Shown: piece after piece, positions 1 to 9,736 of the stretch
How positions within the stretch are numbered: position 1 is the first letter of the stretch
How the letters are laid out: each line of letters begins with the position of its first letter
NCBI RefSeq assembly: GCF_000802425.1
Contig: NZ_JRUD01000024.1
Span: forward strand, 147,375-211,374
Direction: 5' to 3'
DNA length: 64,000 nt
Source: Pseudomonas flexibilis
GTDB taxonomy: Bacteria; Pseudomonadota; Gammaproteobacteria; Pseudomonadales; Pseudomonadaceae
The notes under the pieces: generated by a model
What the model was told of the DNA's origin: nothing
Seen by the model: the letters and a program-made list of their open reading frames with translations, nothing else
Database searches by the model: none
Made by a program: the position numbers and the translations under genes

Positions 1-1
1 C

Positions 2-742
2 TATCTGCTGGGCTGCCGCCGGGTACCGCCCAGGCGGGCAGACGCGGCCTGCTTCCACCTGGCGCTGCTGCTCGCCGTCGTGGCCATCTTCGGGCCGCTG
101 GATGACTGGGCGGAAACCAGCGCCGCCTGGCACATGACCCAGCACATGCTGTTCATCCTGGTGATCGGCCCGTTGGCGGCGGCGGCCCGGCCGCTGCCGC
201 AATGGCGCAGCGTGCTCGGTCGCGCGGGACAGTCGCTGTGGAACCCGCTGCTGCGCAGCGCCCGGCATCCGGGGGCCCTGGCGTTGCTGCACGGCGCGGT
301 GATCTGGGTCTGGCACGTGCCCCGGCTGTATCAGCTGGCGCTGGACAACCTCTGGTGGCACGCCATCGAGCATGCCTGTTTCCTGCTCAGCGCCTGGCTG
401 TTCTGGTGGGCGGTGCTGCGCGCCCCGCCTCGCCAGGCACCCCAGGCGCTGCTGGCGGTGCTGCTGACCCTGATGCACACCGGCCTGCTCGGCGCCCTGC
501 TGACCTTCGCACCGGTGTCTTTCTATGGCGATGCGCGCAGCCTGGCCGACCAGCAACTGGCCGGCCTGCTGATGTGGGTGCCAGGCGGGGTGCTCTACCT
601 GCTCGGCGCTGGCTGGGTGGCCTGGCGCTGGCTGGGGCGCGCTCCCCAAACACAACAAAGCCCGCACGGGGCGGGCTTTGTCAGGGCTGCGGGCGACGTT
701 AGAACGCCGGCACCACGGCGCCCTGGTACTTCTCGGCAATGA
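2..742 (+). CDS. CtaG-like cytochrome c oxidase assembly factor, 5' partial
   Basis: The reading frame is open at the left edge of the window, so the start is missing. The visible protein is a polytopic membrane protein with histidines in or next to hydrophobic segments (WHMTQHMLF, IWVWHVPRLY, WHAIEHACF, MHTGLLGALL). This pattern is typical of the CtaG/caa3 assembly family (PF09678 type), which helps insert copper into haem-copper oxidases. The hydrophobic part ends near base 645 at WVAWRWLGRAP. The following 30 or so residues are polar and run through a terminator hairpin and into the 3' end of convergent metQ. That tail looks non-homologous, so the stop may have been lost in this lineage, or the tail may simply be tolerated. 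The family call is good; the oxidase it serves lies outside the window. Confidence 0.75.
   Translation, partial: YLLGCRRVPPRRADAACFHLALLLAVVAIFGPLDDWAETSAAWHMTQHMLFILVIGPLAAAARPLPQWRSVLGRAGQSLWNPLLRSARHPGALALLHGAVIWVWHVPRLYQLALDNLWWHAIEHACFLLSAWLFWWAVLRAPPRQAPQALLAVLLTLMHTGLLGALLTFAPVSFYGDARSLADQQLAGLLMWVPGGVLYLLGAGWVAWRWLGRAPQTQQSPHGAGFVRAAGDVRTPAPRRPGTSRQ
658..680. terminator. Bidirectional rho-independent terminator
   Basis: AAAGCCCGC and GCGGGCTTT form a perfect 9-bp stem around a 5-base loop. The A-tract on one side and T-tract on the other let it work in both directions. It sits just beyond the 3' end of metQ (minus) and inside the last codons of the CtaG-like frame (plus). Confidence 0.8.
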
Positions 743-1472
743 ACTGCTTCACCGCGTCGCTATGCAGGGCCTTGGCCAGTTTCTGCATGGCCGGGCTGTC
801 CTTGTTGTCCTCGCGGCTGACCAGGATATTCACGTAGGGCGACTCACTGCCCTCGATGACCAGCGCATCCTCGGCCGGGTTGAGGCCGGCTTCCAGGGCG
901 TAGTTGGTGTTGATCAGCGCCAGGTCCACCTGGTTCAGCACGCGCGGCAGGGTGGCGGCTTCCAGTTCGCGCACGCGGATGCGCTTGGGATTGTCGGCGA
1001 TGTCGCGCGGGGTGGCGGTGATGCCGGCTTCCGGCTTCAGCGTGATGATGCCCGCCTTGGCCAGCAGCAGCAGGGCGCGGCCGCCGTTGGTGGCGTCGTT
1101 GGGGATCACCACGTTGGCGCCGCTGGGCAGGTCTTCGATGTCGTTGATCTTGTGCGAGTAGGCGCCGAACGGCTCGACGTGCACGCCGGCCACGCTGACC
1201 AGCCGGGTGCCACGGCTCTTGTTGAACTCGTCCAGGTACGGCTGGTGCTGGAAGAAGTTGGCGTCCAGGCGCTTCTCGGCCACCTGCACGTTGGGCTGCA
1301 CGTAATCGGTGAACACCTTGATGTTCAGGGTCACACCTTCCTTGGCCAGCTGTGGCTTCACGAATTCCAGCAGCTCGGCATGCGGCACGGCGGTGGCCGC
1401 CACGGTCAGGGTCTCCGCCGCCTGGGCGGAAAAGGCCGCGACGGCGGCGAAGACGGCAAGCAGTTTCTTCAT
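699..1472 (-). CDS. metQ: Methionine ABC transporter substrate-binding protein MetQ
   Basis: This is a 257-residue NlpA/MetQ-family periplasmic binding protein that delivers D/L-methionine to MetNI. It has an N-terminal signal (MKKLLAVFAAVAAFSAQAAE) with an AQA-type signal peptidase I site and no lipobox cysteine, so it is predicted to be soluble rather than a lipoprotein. Typical family segments are visible: VPHAELLEFVKPQL, DANFFQHQPYLDEF, IPNDATNGGRALLLL and ALINTNYALEAGL. It is the last gene of metN-metI-metQ, 58 bases after metI, and ends at the bidirectional terminator. Its 3' end overlaps the convergent upstream frame by 44 bases. Confidence 0.95.
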   Translation of the reverse strand: MKKLLAVFAAVAAFSAQAAETLTVAATAVPHAELLEFVKPQLAKEGVTLNIKVFTDYVQPNVQVAEKRLDANFFQHQPYLDEFNKSRGTRLVSVAGVHVEPFGAYSHKINDIEDLPSGANVVIPNDATNGGRALLLLAKAGIITLKPEAGITATPRDIADNPKRIRVRELEAATLPRVLNQVDLALINTNYALEAGLNPAEDALVIEGSESPYVNILVSREDNKDSPAMQKLAKALHSDAVKQFIAEKYQGAVVPAF

Positions 1473-1530
1473 GGTGTAACTCCTTTACGGATAACGGACG
1501 CGGCTCCGACGACACGGTCGCCGCAAGGGT

Positions 1531-2196
1531 TCACTTGCGGGAAAAATGCACCACCAGGCGGTCGCCGACAGATTGCAGAATCTGCACCAGAACCAGCAAC
1601 AACACCACGGTCACCACCATCACGTCGGTCTGGAAGCGCTGATAGCCGAAGCGGATGGCCAGGTCGCCCAGGCCGCCGGCGCCGACCACGCCGGCCATCG
1701 CGGTGTAGGACACCAGGGTAATGGCGGTGACGGTGACGGCGGCGATGATGCCCGGTCGCGCCTCCGGCAGCAGGGCGCTGACGATGATCTGCCGGGTGCT
1801 GGCGCCCATGGCCTGGGTGGCCTCGATGATGCCGCGATCCACCTCGCGCAACGCGGTTTCCACCAGGCGCGCGAAGAACGGCGTGGTGCCCACCACCAGC
1901 GGCGGAATGGCGCCGGCCACGCCCAGCGAGGTGCCGGTGAGCACCACGGTGATGGGGATCATCACGATCAGCAGGATGATGAACGGCAGCGAGCGCAGCA
2001 CGTTGACCACGAACGACAGCAGCGCATACAGCGGACGGTTGTCGAACAACTGCCGCGGCCCGGTAAGGAACAGCAGCACGCCCAGCGGCAGGCCGAACAC
2101 TACGGTGAACAGGAGCGAGCCGCCGAGCATCAGCAGGGTGTCCAGGGTGGCCAGCCAGATCTCGTACCAGTCGATATTGACGAAGAAGGCGTCCAT
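1531..2196 (-). CDS. metI: Methionine ABC transporter permease MetI
   Basis: This 221-residue inner-membrane permease of the D-methionine importer has about five hydrophobic segments. It carries the EAA-type coupling loop EATQAMGASTRQIIVSALLPEARPG, which docks to the ATPase. The chosen ATG overlaps the metN stop by one base (TGATG), the usual arrangement for translational coupling, and the resulting length is normal for MetI. Partners are MetN upstream and MetQ downstream. A much longer frame extends upstream through metN and antisense to katE, but it is only an open shadow of high-GC coding DNA. Confidence 0.95.
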   Translation of the reverse strand: MDAFFVNIDWYEIWLATLDTLLMLGGSLLFTVVFGLPLGVLLFLTGPRQLFDNRPLYALLSFVVNVLRSLPFIILLIVMIPITVVLTGTSLGVAGAIPPLVVGTTPFFARLVETALREVDRGIIEATQAMGASTRQIIVSALLPEARPGIIAAVTVTAITLVSYTAMAGVVGAGGLGDLAIRFGYQRFQTDVMVVTVVLLLVLVQILQSVGDRLVVHFSRK

Positions 2197-3203
2197 CAGC
2201 GCAGTACCTCCACATGAACTTCGGCGGCTTGCAGGCGGCTCAGCGCGGCGTCCAGGTCGCCGCCGGTCAGGGCCAGGGTCAGCTGGCCGTAGGGGGTGTC
2301 CTTGATGCGGTCGATTCGCCCGGCCAGGATGCTGTAGTCCACCCCCGTCTCGCGGGCCACGGTGCCCAGCAGCGGCTTGTAGGTGGCCTCGCCCTGGAAG
2401 GTCAGACGCAGGATGCGCCCCGGCACCTGGGCGAAGTCCTCGTGCAGCTCGCCTTCGTCGATGGCCTCGTCTTCGAGCACGAAGCGCCGGGTGGTCGGGT
2501 GCTGCGGGTGCAGGAACACCTCGGCCACCGCGCCCTGCTCGACGATGCGCCCGGCATCCATCACCGCCACGCGGTCGCAGACGCGGCGAATCACGTCCAT
2601 CTCGTGGGTGATCAGCACGATGGTCAGACCCAGCTCGCGGTTGATCTCGGCCAGCAGCTGCAGCACCTGGGCGGTGGTCTGCGGGTCGAGGGCGCTGGTC
2701 GCCTCGTCGCACAAGAGGATCTTCGGGTCGGTGGCCAGCGCGCGGGCGATACCGACGCGCTGCTTCTGGCCACCGGACAGCTGCGCCGGGTACTTGCGGG
2801 CGTGATCCTGCAGGCCGACGCGGCGCAGCAGCTCGTCCACGCGGCGGTTGATGTCGGCGGCGGGCAGCTCGCCGGCCAGGCGCAGCGGCAGGGCCACGTT
2901 GTCGGCCACGGTGCGCGAGCTGAGCAGGTTGAAGTGCTGGAAGATCATGCCGACCCGGCGACGGAAGGCGCGCAGGCCGTCGGCATCCAGCGCAGTGACG
3001 TCCTCGCCATCGACCCGGATGCGCCCGCCGCTGGGGTTTTCTAGACGGTTGATCAGGCGCAGCAGGGTGCTCTTGCCGGCGCCGGAATGGCCGATCAGGC
3101 CGAACACCTCGCCCGTTTCGACCACCAGATCGGTGGGCTGCAGGGCCGGTACGTCGCGGCCGGCGACGCGGTAGGTCTTGTGGACTTGCTGGAACTCGAT
3201 CAC
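2196..3203 (-). CDS. metN: Methionine ABC transporter ATP-binding protein MetN
   Basis: This is the ATPase of the methionine importer. Walker A is GHSGAGKST, the signature is [15 protein letters not shown], and Walker B is [12 protein letters not shown]. The C-terminal part (about residues 260-335) corresponds to the NIL/ACT regulatory domain that senses internal methionine in this family. I chose a GTG start at 3203 because it gives the standard 335 residues beginning [13 protein letters not shown] and has an AAAGG-type ribosome site upstream. The longer upstream frame has no family similarity. The gene is first in the operon and divergent from katE. No S-box or other riboswitch was recognised in the 169-base gap. 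Confidence 0.93.
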   Translation of the reverse strand: MIEFQQVHKTYRVAGRDVPALQPTDLVVETGEVFGLIGHSGAGKSTLLRLINRLENPSGGRIRVDGEDVTALDADGLRAFRRRVGMIFQHFNLLSSRTVADNVALPLRLAGELPAADINRRVDELLRRVGLQDHARKYPAQLSGGQKQRVGIARALATDPKILLCDEATSALDPQTTAQVLQLLAEINRELGLTIVLITHEMDVIRRVCDRVAVMDAGRIVEQGAVAEVFLHPQHPTTRRFVLEDEAIDEGELHEDFAQVPGRILRLTFQGEATYKPLLGTVARETGVDYSILAGRIDRIKDTPYGQLTLALTGGDLDAALSRLQAAEVHVEVLR

Positions 3204-3372
3204 GTGTGCGGACCTTTTGGGTGCATGACGTGCCCCTGGCATGCGGGCAAAAGTGGCGCATTTTAGCCGATTGTGGCGTGCGGGCCACGCAGGCTGTTGG
3301 TAAGCGGCGAGGAACATCCGATTCCGGCACCGGTCCCTTGCAGACCCGTGCGCCCACCAGGAGGGACCAGCC

Positions 3373-5508
<2,136 letters not shown>

Positions 5509-5561
5509 AGGCCTGCTCCGGCCTTGCAGGGTGGCAGCCGCGATGCGTTCGTGCGGGGCGC

Positions 5562-5601
5562 AAGGAGACGCTCGCGGTTGAAGCCGCTCCTACGGGCCGC
5601 G
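5562..5601. repeat. REP-like palindromic element downstream of katE
   Basis: The segment contains CGCGGTTGAAGCCGCTCCTA, the reverse complement of the TAGGAGCGGCTTCAACCGCG core common in Pseudomonas REP elements. GCGG/CCGC form the stem around TTGAAG. It lies in the convergent gap between katE and the lipoprotein gene, a usual REP position. Only one clear copy is seen in the window, so the identification rests on memory of the motif. Confidence 0.55.
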
Positions 5602-5621
5602 CAGACATAGGGCGCCCGAGG

Positions 5622-6221
5622 CTATTCCTGGGCACCACCCCCGATCAGCAGCAGGCGCGGCACGCGCGAGGCGATGTGGCTGACTTCCACTTCCGAGGCG
5701 TCGCCCAGGCGTGTGCGCAGCAGTTCGGCGGCGCGGTTGGACTGCCAGCTGCCGCGGGCCTCCAGCACGATGCGGCAATCGCAGGTCCGCAGTTCGTCGG
5801 CCAGGCTGTCGAACTGCTCGGCCAGGGCGGCGTAATCGCCCTTGTCCAGCAGCGGCAGCATGATGCTGCGCACCTGCGGGTCCAGCTGGTCGCCGAGGTC
5901 GGTGGTCAGCGCCGGCGCGGCCGGCAGCAGGCTGCGGGCCCGGCTCAGCGCCGTGGTGGCAGTGTTCAGGTCGCCGGCCTGCAGCGCATCCTGTCCCTGG
6001 CGCAGGTAGGCGTCGGCCAACTGGCGCTGATACGGGGCCAGGCGCTCGGCGTCGACGCCCCGCTTGCCGGCATCGGCCAGCAACTGGTCCGCCTGTGCCA
6101 GCTGGCCCTGGGCCAGGTAGCTCTGGAACAACTGCCGCTGGGTGTCCTGCACCGGCGCACTCTGGCAGCCGGCAAGCACGACAACCAGGCCGGCAAGGGT
6201 CAGGCAACGGAACATGGGCAT
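5622..6221 (-). CDS. Small putative lipoprotein downstream of znuB
   Basis: This 199-residue protein has a lipoprotein signal: MFRCLTLAGLVVVLAGC, lipobox LAGC, with the modified Cys about 16 residues after the chosen ATG. The mature part is helical and TPR-like (repeated LAQGQLAQADQLLADAG / LRQGQDALQAGDLNTATTAL patterns), followed by an alpha/beta segment with a CDC motif. Its position matches PAO1 PA5502 (recalled). It starts 72 bases after znuB on the same strand, so it may be transcribed with zur-znuCB, but nothing in the sequence ties it to zinc. The ATG at 6221 is preferred over an upstream frame that adds 23 unlikely residues. The ATG at 6215 is also possible. Function unknown. Confidence 0.8.
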   Translation of the reverse strand: MPMFRCLTLAGLVVVLAGCQSAPVQDTQRQLFQSYLAQGQLAQADQLLADAGKRGVDAERLAPYQRQLADAYLRQGQDALQAGDLNTATTALSRARSLLPAAPALTTDLGDQLDPQVRSIMLPLLDKGDYAALAEQFDSLADELRTCDCRIVLEARGSWQSNRAAELLRTRLGDASEVEVSHIASRVPRLLLIGGGAQE

Positions 6222-6293
6222 GTGAAGGGACCTCGAGGAAGCGGTCGACGGGATTCTAACCCTGCCCGTCTCGGGCGCACAGGACGACACGCG

Positions 6294-7076
6294 TCAGCGC
6301 CGCCGTGGCAGGGCAAAGCTAAGCAGAAACAGGGCGGCGGCGCTCACCACGATCGAGGGCCCGGCCGGGGTGTCCTGGAACCAGGACAGGCTCAGGCCCG
6401 CCGACACCGCCAGCAGGCCGAGCAGGCTGGCGCCGACGGCCATCTGCTCCGGCGTGCGCGCATGGCGCTGGGCGGCGGCGGCAGGAATGATCAGCAGCGA
6501 GGTGATCAGCAGCACGCCGACGATCTTCATGGCCAGGGCGATCACCAGGGCGATCAGCAGCATCAGCGCCAGGCGCAGACCGGCCACCGGCAGGCCTTCG
6601 ACGCGCGCCAGCTCCTCGTGCACGGTAATGGCCAGCAGCGGGCGCCACAGCGGCACCAGCAGCAGCAGCACCAGCGCGCTGCCGCCCAATACCCAGTACA
6701 GATCCTCGCGGCTGATGGCCAGCAGATCGCCGAACAGATAGCCGAGCAGATCGACGCGCACCTCCAGGAGGCTCATGGTCACCAGGCCCAGGGCCAGCAT
6801 GGTGGGCGCCAGCATGCCCAGCAGGGTGTCGGAGGCCAGCGCCTGGCGACCTTGCAGGCCGAGCAGCGCCAGCGCCAGCAGCAGGCACAGGGCGATGATT
6901 GCCAGTGTCGGGCTGATCGCCAACCACAGGCCCAAGGCCAGGCCGAGCAGCGCGGCATGGGACAGGGTTTCGCCGAAATAGGCCATGCGCCGCCAGACCA
7001 CGAACGAGCCGAGTGGGCCAGCCACCAGCGCCAGGGCGAGGCCGGCGAGCAGCGCGTGAAGCAGGAAATCAGCCAT
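6294..7076 (-). CDS. znuB: Zinc ABC transporter permease ZnuB
   Basis: This 260-residue, highly hydrophobic ABC-3 family permease imports Zn(II) through the inner membrane with ZnuC and ZnuA. Family features are the N-terminal [45 protein letters not shown] segment (shown here in overlapping parts: [17 protein letters not shown] and [11 protein letters not shown]) and the later [10 protein letters not shown] ... [20 protein letters not shown] region. Its start overlaps the znuC stop by 8 bases, so translation is coupled. Transcription should come from the Zur-controlled promoter upstream of zur, at about 8370. Confidence 0.95.
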   Translation of the reverse strand: MADFLLHALLAGLALALVAGPLGSFVVWRRMAYFGETLSHAALLGLALGLWLAISPTLAIIALCLLLALALLGLQGRQALASDTLLGMLAPTMLALGLVTMSLLEVRVDLLGYLFGDLLAISREDLYWVLGGSALVLLLLVPLWRPLLAITVHEELARVEGLPVAGLRLALMLLIALVIALAMKIVGVLLITSLLIIPAAAAQRHARTPEQMAVGASLLGLLAVSAGLSLSWFQDTPAGPSIVVSAAALFLLSFALPRRR

Positions 7077-7842
7077 GGTTGCAGTTCGGACCGTGGGTAT
7101 GGGGTTTCTTCAGGACCACGCCGCCGTGCAGATCGTGGGCGTGGTCGTGGCGGTGCTGGTAGATCGCCAGGCTGCGTGCATCACGGCCGAACAGTTCGAC
7201 GAACGCCGGATCGCCGCTGACCTGTTCGGGATGTCCTGAGCAGCACACATGCCGGTTCAGGCACACCACCTGGTCGGTGGCGCTCATCACCAGGTGCAGG
7301 TCATGGGAGACCATCAGCACGCCGCAGCCGTAGCGTTCGCGCAACGTGCCGATCAGCCGGTACAGCGCCGCCTGGCCGGCGACATCCACACCCTGCACCG
7401 GCTCGTCGAGCACCAGCAGTTCGGGCTTGCGCAGCAGGGCGCGGGCCAGCAGTACGCGTTGCAGCTCGCCGCCGGAGATCTTCTGCAGCGGGTGGTCGAG
7501 CACGTGGGCCGCGCCGACTTCTTCCAGCGCGGCCCGCGCCATGGCGGCGCTGACGCCAGGCACCAGGCGCAGGAAACGCTGCACGCTGAGCGGCAGGGTG
7601 GCGTCCACCTGCAGTTTCTGCGGCATGTAGCCGATGCGCAGTTTCGGTCGGCGCCAGACCTCGCCGCTGTCCGCCTTCAGCAGGCCCAGCACGACACGAA
7701 CCAGGGTGGTCTTGCCGGCGCCGTTGGGGCCGATCAGCGTGACGATTTCGCCCGGTCGCACGCGCAGGTTCACCGCGTCCAGGGTGTCCTGGCCGTTGAA
7801 GCGCACGCTGACCCCGCTCAGGCGCAGCAGGTCATCGCTCAT
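7069..7842 (-). CDS. znuC: Zinc ABC transporter ATP-binding protein ZnuC
   Basis: This 257-residue ATPase powers the zinc importer. Walker A is GPNGAGKTT, the signature is [15 protein letters not shown], Walker B is [12 protein letters not shown], and the switch His is in VSHDLHLV. The C-terminus is histidine-rich ([12 protein letters not shown] and [10 protein letters not shown]), as in other Pseudomonas ZnuC proteins, and may bind metal. The ATG at 7842 overlaps the zur stop (ATGA) and gives the normal length. A longer frame running back through zur is a shadow. Confidence 0.95.
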   Translation of the reverse strand: MSDDLLRLSGVSVRFNGQDTLDAVNLRVRPGEIVTLIGPNGAGKTTLVRVVLGLLKADSGEVWRRPKLRIGYMPQKLQVDATLPLSVQRFLRLVPGVSAAMARAALEEVGAAHVLDHPLQKISGGELQRVLLARALLRKPELLVLDEPVQGVDVAGQAALYRLIGTLRERYGCGVLMVSHDLHLVMSATDQVVCLNRHVCCSGHPEQVSGDPAFVELFGRDARSLAIYQHRHDHAHDLHGGVVLKKPHTHGPNCNHG

Positions 7843-8336
7843 GCGGCCTCCTGGCAGCGGGCGCAGAGACCGACCACCTCGACCGTCTCGGTTTCCACGC
7901 GGAAGCCGACGCGCTGCGCACCGGCGACGATCGCTTCGCTGATGGCCGGGTGTTCCAGCTCGATGGCCGTGCGGCATTCGCGGCAGATCAGGAACTGACC
8001 CTGATGGCTGTGTTCCGGGCGGATGCAGCCGATGAAGGCGTTCAGCGAAGCGATGCGGTGGATCAGGCCGTTCTCCAGCAGGAAATCCAGGGCGCGGTAG
8101 ACGGTCGGCGGCGCGGCGCGGCGGCCGTCTTCCTCGCTGAGGGTGCCGAGGATGTCGTAGGCGCCGAGCGGCTTGTGGCTCTGCCAGACCAGCTCCAGCA
8201 CCCGCCTGCGCAGGGCGGTCAGGCGCACGCCCTGGCGCGCGCAGATGCTGTCGGCGTCGGCCAGTGCGTTGTCGACGCACTGGGAATGGTCGTGCGGCAG
8301 GCAGGCCAGCGGTGTGTCGGGAAGGGGTCGATACAT
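7839..8336 (-). CDS. zur: Zinc uptake regulator Zur (Fur family)
   Basis: This 165-residue Fur-family repressor has a winged helix at about residues 30-95 ([14 protein letters not shown] ... [20 protein letters not shown]). Its structural zinc cysteines lie in CRECRTA and the C-terminal CARCQEAA, and [13 protein letters not shown] marks the dimerisation domain. With Zn(II) bound, Zur represses high-affinity zinc uptake. It is the first gene of zur-znuC-znuB and diverges from znuA across a 63-base gap that holds a Zur box, so it probably represses itself and both transport transcripts. In PAO1 this gene has also been called np20. Confidence 0.95.
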   Translation of the reverse strand: MYRPLPDTPLACLPHDHSQCVDNALADADSICARQGVRLTALRRRVLELVWQSHKPLGAYDILGTLSEEDGRRAAPPTVYRALDFLLENGLIHRIASLNAFIGCIRPEHSHQGQFLICRECRTAIELEHPAISEAIVAGAQRVGFRVETETVEVVGLCARCQEAA

Positions 8337-8357
8337 GGCGGCGACGTCGAGTGGAAG

Positions 8358-8381
8358 AGACGTTATTCTATAACCCTTTCC
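8358..8381. promoter_or_regulatory. Zur box between zur and znuA
   Basis: GTTAT-TCT-ATAAC (8362-8374) is a perfect 5-bp inverted repeat with a 3-base centre. Its flanks (GA.. on the left, TTTC on the right) fit the gammaproteobacterial Zur consensus with core GTTATANTATAAC. It lies between the divergent zur and znuA starts, 19 bases before the znuA GTG and 22 before the zur ATG, so one dimer site could control both directions. Confidence 0.85.
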
Positions 8382-8399
8382 ACCCAGAGTGTCGCTGTC

Positions 8400-9404
8400 G
8401 TGCTGCTACGTCTGTCCGCCGTTGTGCTGTTGTGCCTGGCTTCGCTGACCGCCCGTGCCGAAGTCGCCCTGCTCACCAGCATCAAACCCCTGCAACTGAT
8501 CGCCGCCGCCGTGCAGGACGGTGTCGGCACGCCCGACGTGCTGCTGCCGCCGGGGGCGTCCGCGCACCATTACATGCTCAAGCCTTCCGAGGTACGCCGC
8601 CTGCGTCAGGCCGACCTGTTCTACTGGGTCGGGCCGGACCTGGAGAGCTTCCTGCCCCGCCTGCTCGATGGCCGCACAAACCCCAGCCTGGCCGTGCAGA
8701 CCCTGGCGGGCCTGCAGTTGCGCCACTTTGGCGATGATCAACACGCTGACCATGACCATGACCATGACCATGACCATGACCATGACCATGACCATGACCA
8801 TGACCATGACCATGACCATGACCATGATCATGACGCCCCGGTCGCGCATGACGATCACGACCACGACCACCGCCCCGGCAGCCTGGATGCCCACCTCTGG
8901 CTGCTGCCGGCCAACGCCCGGGTGATCGCTGCGCGGATGGCTGACGACCTGGCCGCGCGCGACCCGGCCAATGCCGCGCGCTACCGGGCCAACCTGGCGG
9001 CGTTCGAGCAGCGCCTGGACACGCTCGACCAGCGCCTGCGTACCCGTCTGGCGCCGCTGGCGGGCAAGCCGTACTTCGTGTTCCACGAGGCCTACGACTA
9101 TTTCGAGGCGGCCTATGGCCTGCGCCATGCCGGGGTGTTCAGCCTGGGCGAGGTGCAGCTCGGTGCGCGGCAGGTGGCCCAGCTGCGTGAACGCCTGCGT
9201 GCCGCCGGCGCGACCTGCGTGTTCTACGAGCCGCCGCAGGCACCGCGCCTGGCCCAGACCCTGATCGAGGGGCTGCCGGTGCGCCTGGCGTCGCTGGATG
9301 CCCTGGGCTACGACCTGTCCGTGGATGCTCGCGGCTATGAGCGGCTGCTGGAAAGCCTCGGCGAGCAGTTGGCCGGCTGCCTGACGCCCGCCGGCGTCCA
9401 GTAG
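8400..9404 (+). CDS. znuA: Zinc ABC transporter substrate-binding protein ZnuA
   Basis: This is the periplasmic zinc-binding protein of ZnuABC. I chose a GTG start at 8400, which gives a signal peptide LLRLSAVVLLCLASLTARA followed by EVALLTSIKPLQLIAAAV, and 334 residues in all. No ATG fits. Metal-site segments are GASAHHYMLKPS, DAHLWLLP, VFHEAYDYF and LDALGYDL. The charged loop between the first two histidines is unusually long: about 15 uninterrupted His-Asp pairs encoded by a hexanucleotide tandem repeat, then AHDDHDHDHR. The frame is open further upstream, but that part crosses the Zur box and zur. Partners are ZnuB and ZnuC. Confidence 0.95.
   Translation: MLLRLSAVVLLCLASLTARAEVALLTSIKPLQLIAAAVQDGVGTPDVLLPPGASAHHYMLKPSEVRRLRQADLFYWVGPDLESFLPRLLDGRTNPSLAVQTLAGLQLRHFGDDQHADHDHDHDHDHDHDHDHDHDHDHDHDHDHDAPVAHDDHDHDHRPGSLDAHLWLLPANARVIAARMADDLAARDPANAARYRANLAAFEQRLDTLDQRLRTRLAPLAGKPYFVFHEAYDYFEAAYGLRHAGVFSLGEVQLGARQVAQLRERLRAAGATCVFYEPPQAPRLAQTLIEGLPVRLASLDALGYDLSVDARGYERLLESLGEQLAGCLTPAGVQ
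8748..8831 (+). repeat. (GACCAT)n tandem repeat coding the His-Asp loop of ZnuA
   Basis: Thirteen perfect GACCAT units (8748-8825) are followed by one GATCAT unit. The 6-base period keeps the frame, so slippage would only add or remove His-Asp pairs from the zinc-capturing loop of ZnuA. Such nucleotide-perfect repetition, without synonymous drift, suggests recent expansion. Confidence 0.95.
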
Positions 9405-9736
9405 GACGGCTTCGTACCGGCCGGCAAAGCCGCGGCAAGCGCGGCAGGTGCGCTCCGACGAGCGGTCCCGCGCACCAGCCGTTTTTGTCTTTCAGACCAA
9501 CTGCCGGCACGCACCCAGCCCGCCTGGCGTCTGAGTCTTGGCGACGCGGCGCACATTTCGAGCGACTGCGGCATTTGAGCGATTGAACCGTAGCGCAAGG
9601 CAGGTATTGTGTTCGCCTGTTTGTGCACCCACAAGATGAAGTGTTCGACAAGATATCCCGGGACTGTCGCTCGGGCTGTTTTGGCGTACAATCCGCAGCC
9701 TTTTTTTCCATCCCCTTGCGAATGAGGCACACGCGC
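9405..9736 (+). other. 332-base non-coding leader region of nrdJa
   Basis: No convincing gene is present. The first ~70 bases hold short imperfect GC palindromes that may be a degraded REP. A weak promoter candidate is TACAAT at 9687-9692, with CTGTCG 17 bases upstream. It is followed by a T-run (9700-9706) and a TGAGG ribosome site (9723-9727) before the ATG at 9737. ACAAGAT occurs twice (near 9632 and 9649), but I could not match a full pair of NrdR boxes. No cobalamin riboswitch (B12-box) motif was recognised. Confidence 0.4.

Noticed and set aside
3204..3372. SAM or methionine riboswitch upstream of metN
   Set aside because: The gap is short and shows no recognisable S-box or SAM-II type structure.
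8748..8831. CRISPR-like array
   Set aside because: It is a contiguous in-frame hexamer tandem repeat with no spacers, inside znuA.
9405..9736. Cobalamin riboswitch controlling the B12-dependent reductase
   Set aside because: No B12-box-like motif or adenosylcobalamin aptamer pattern could be recognised.
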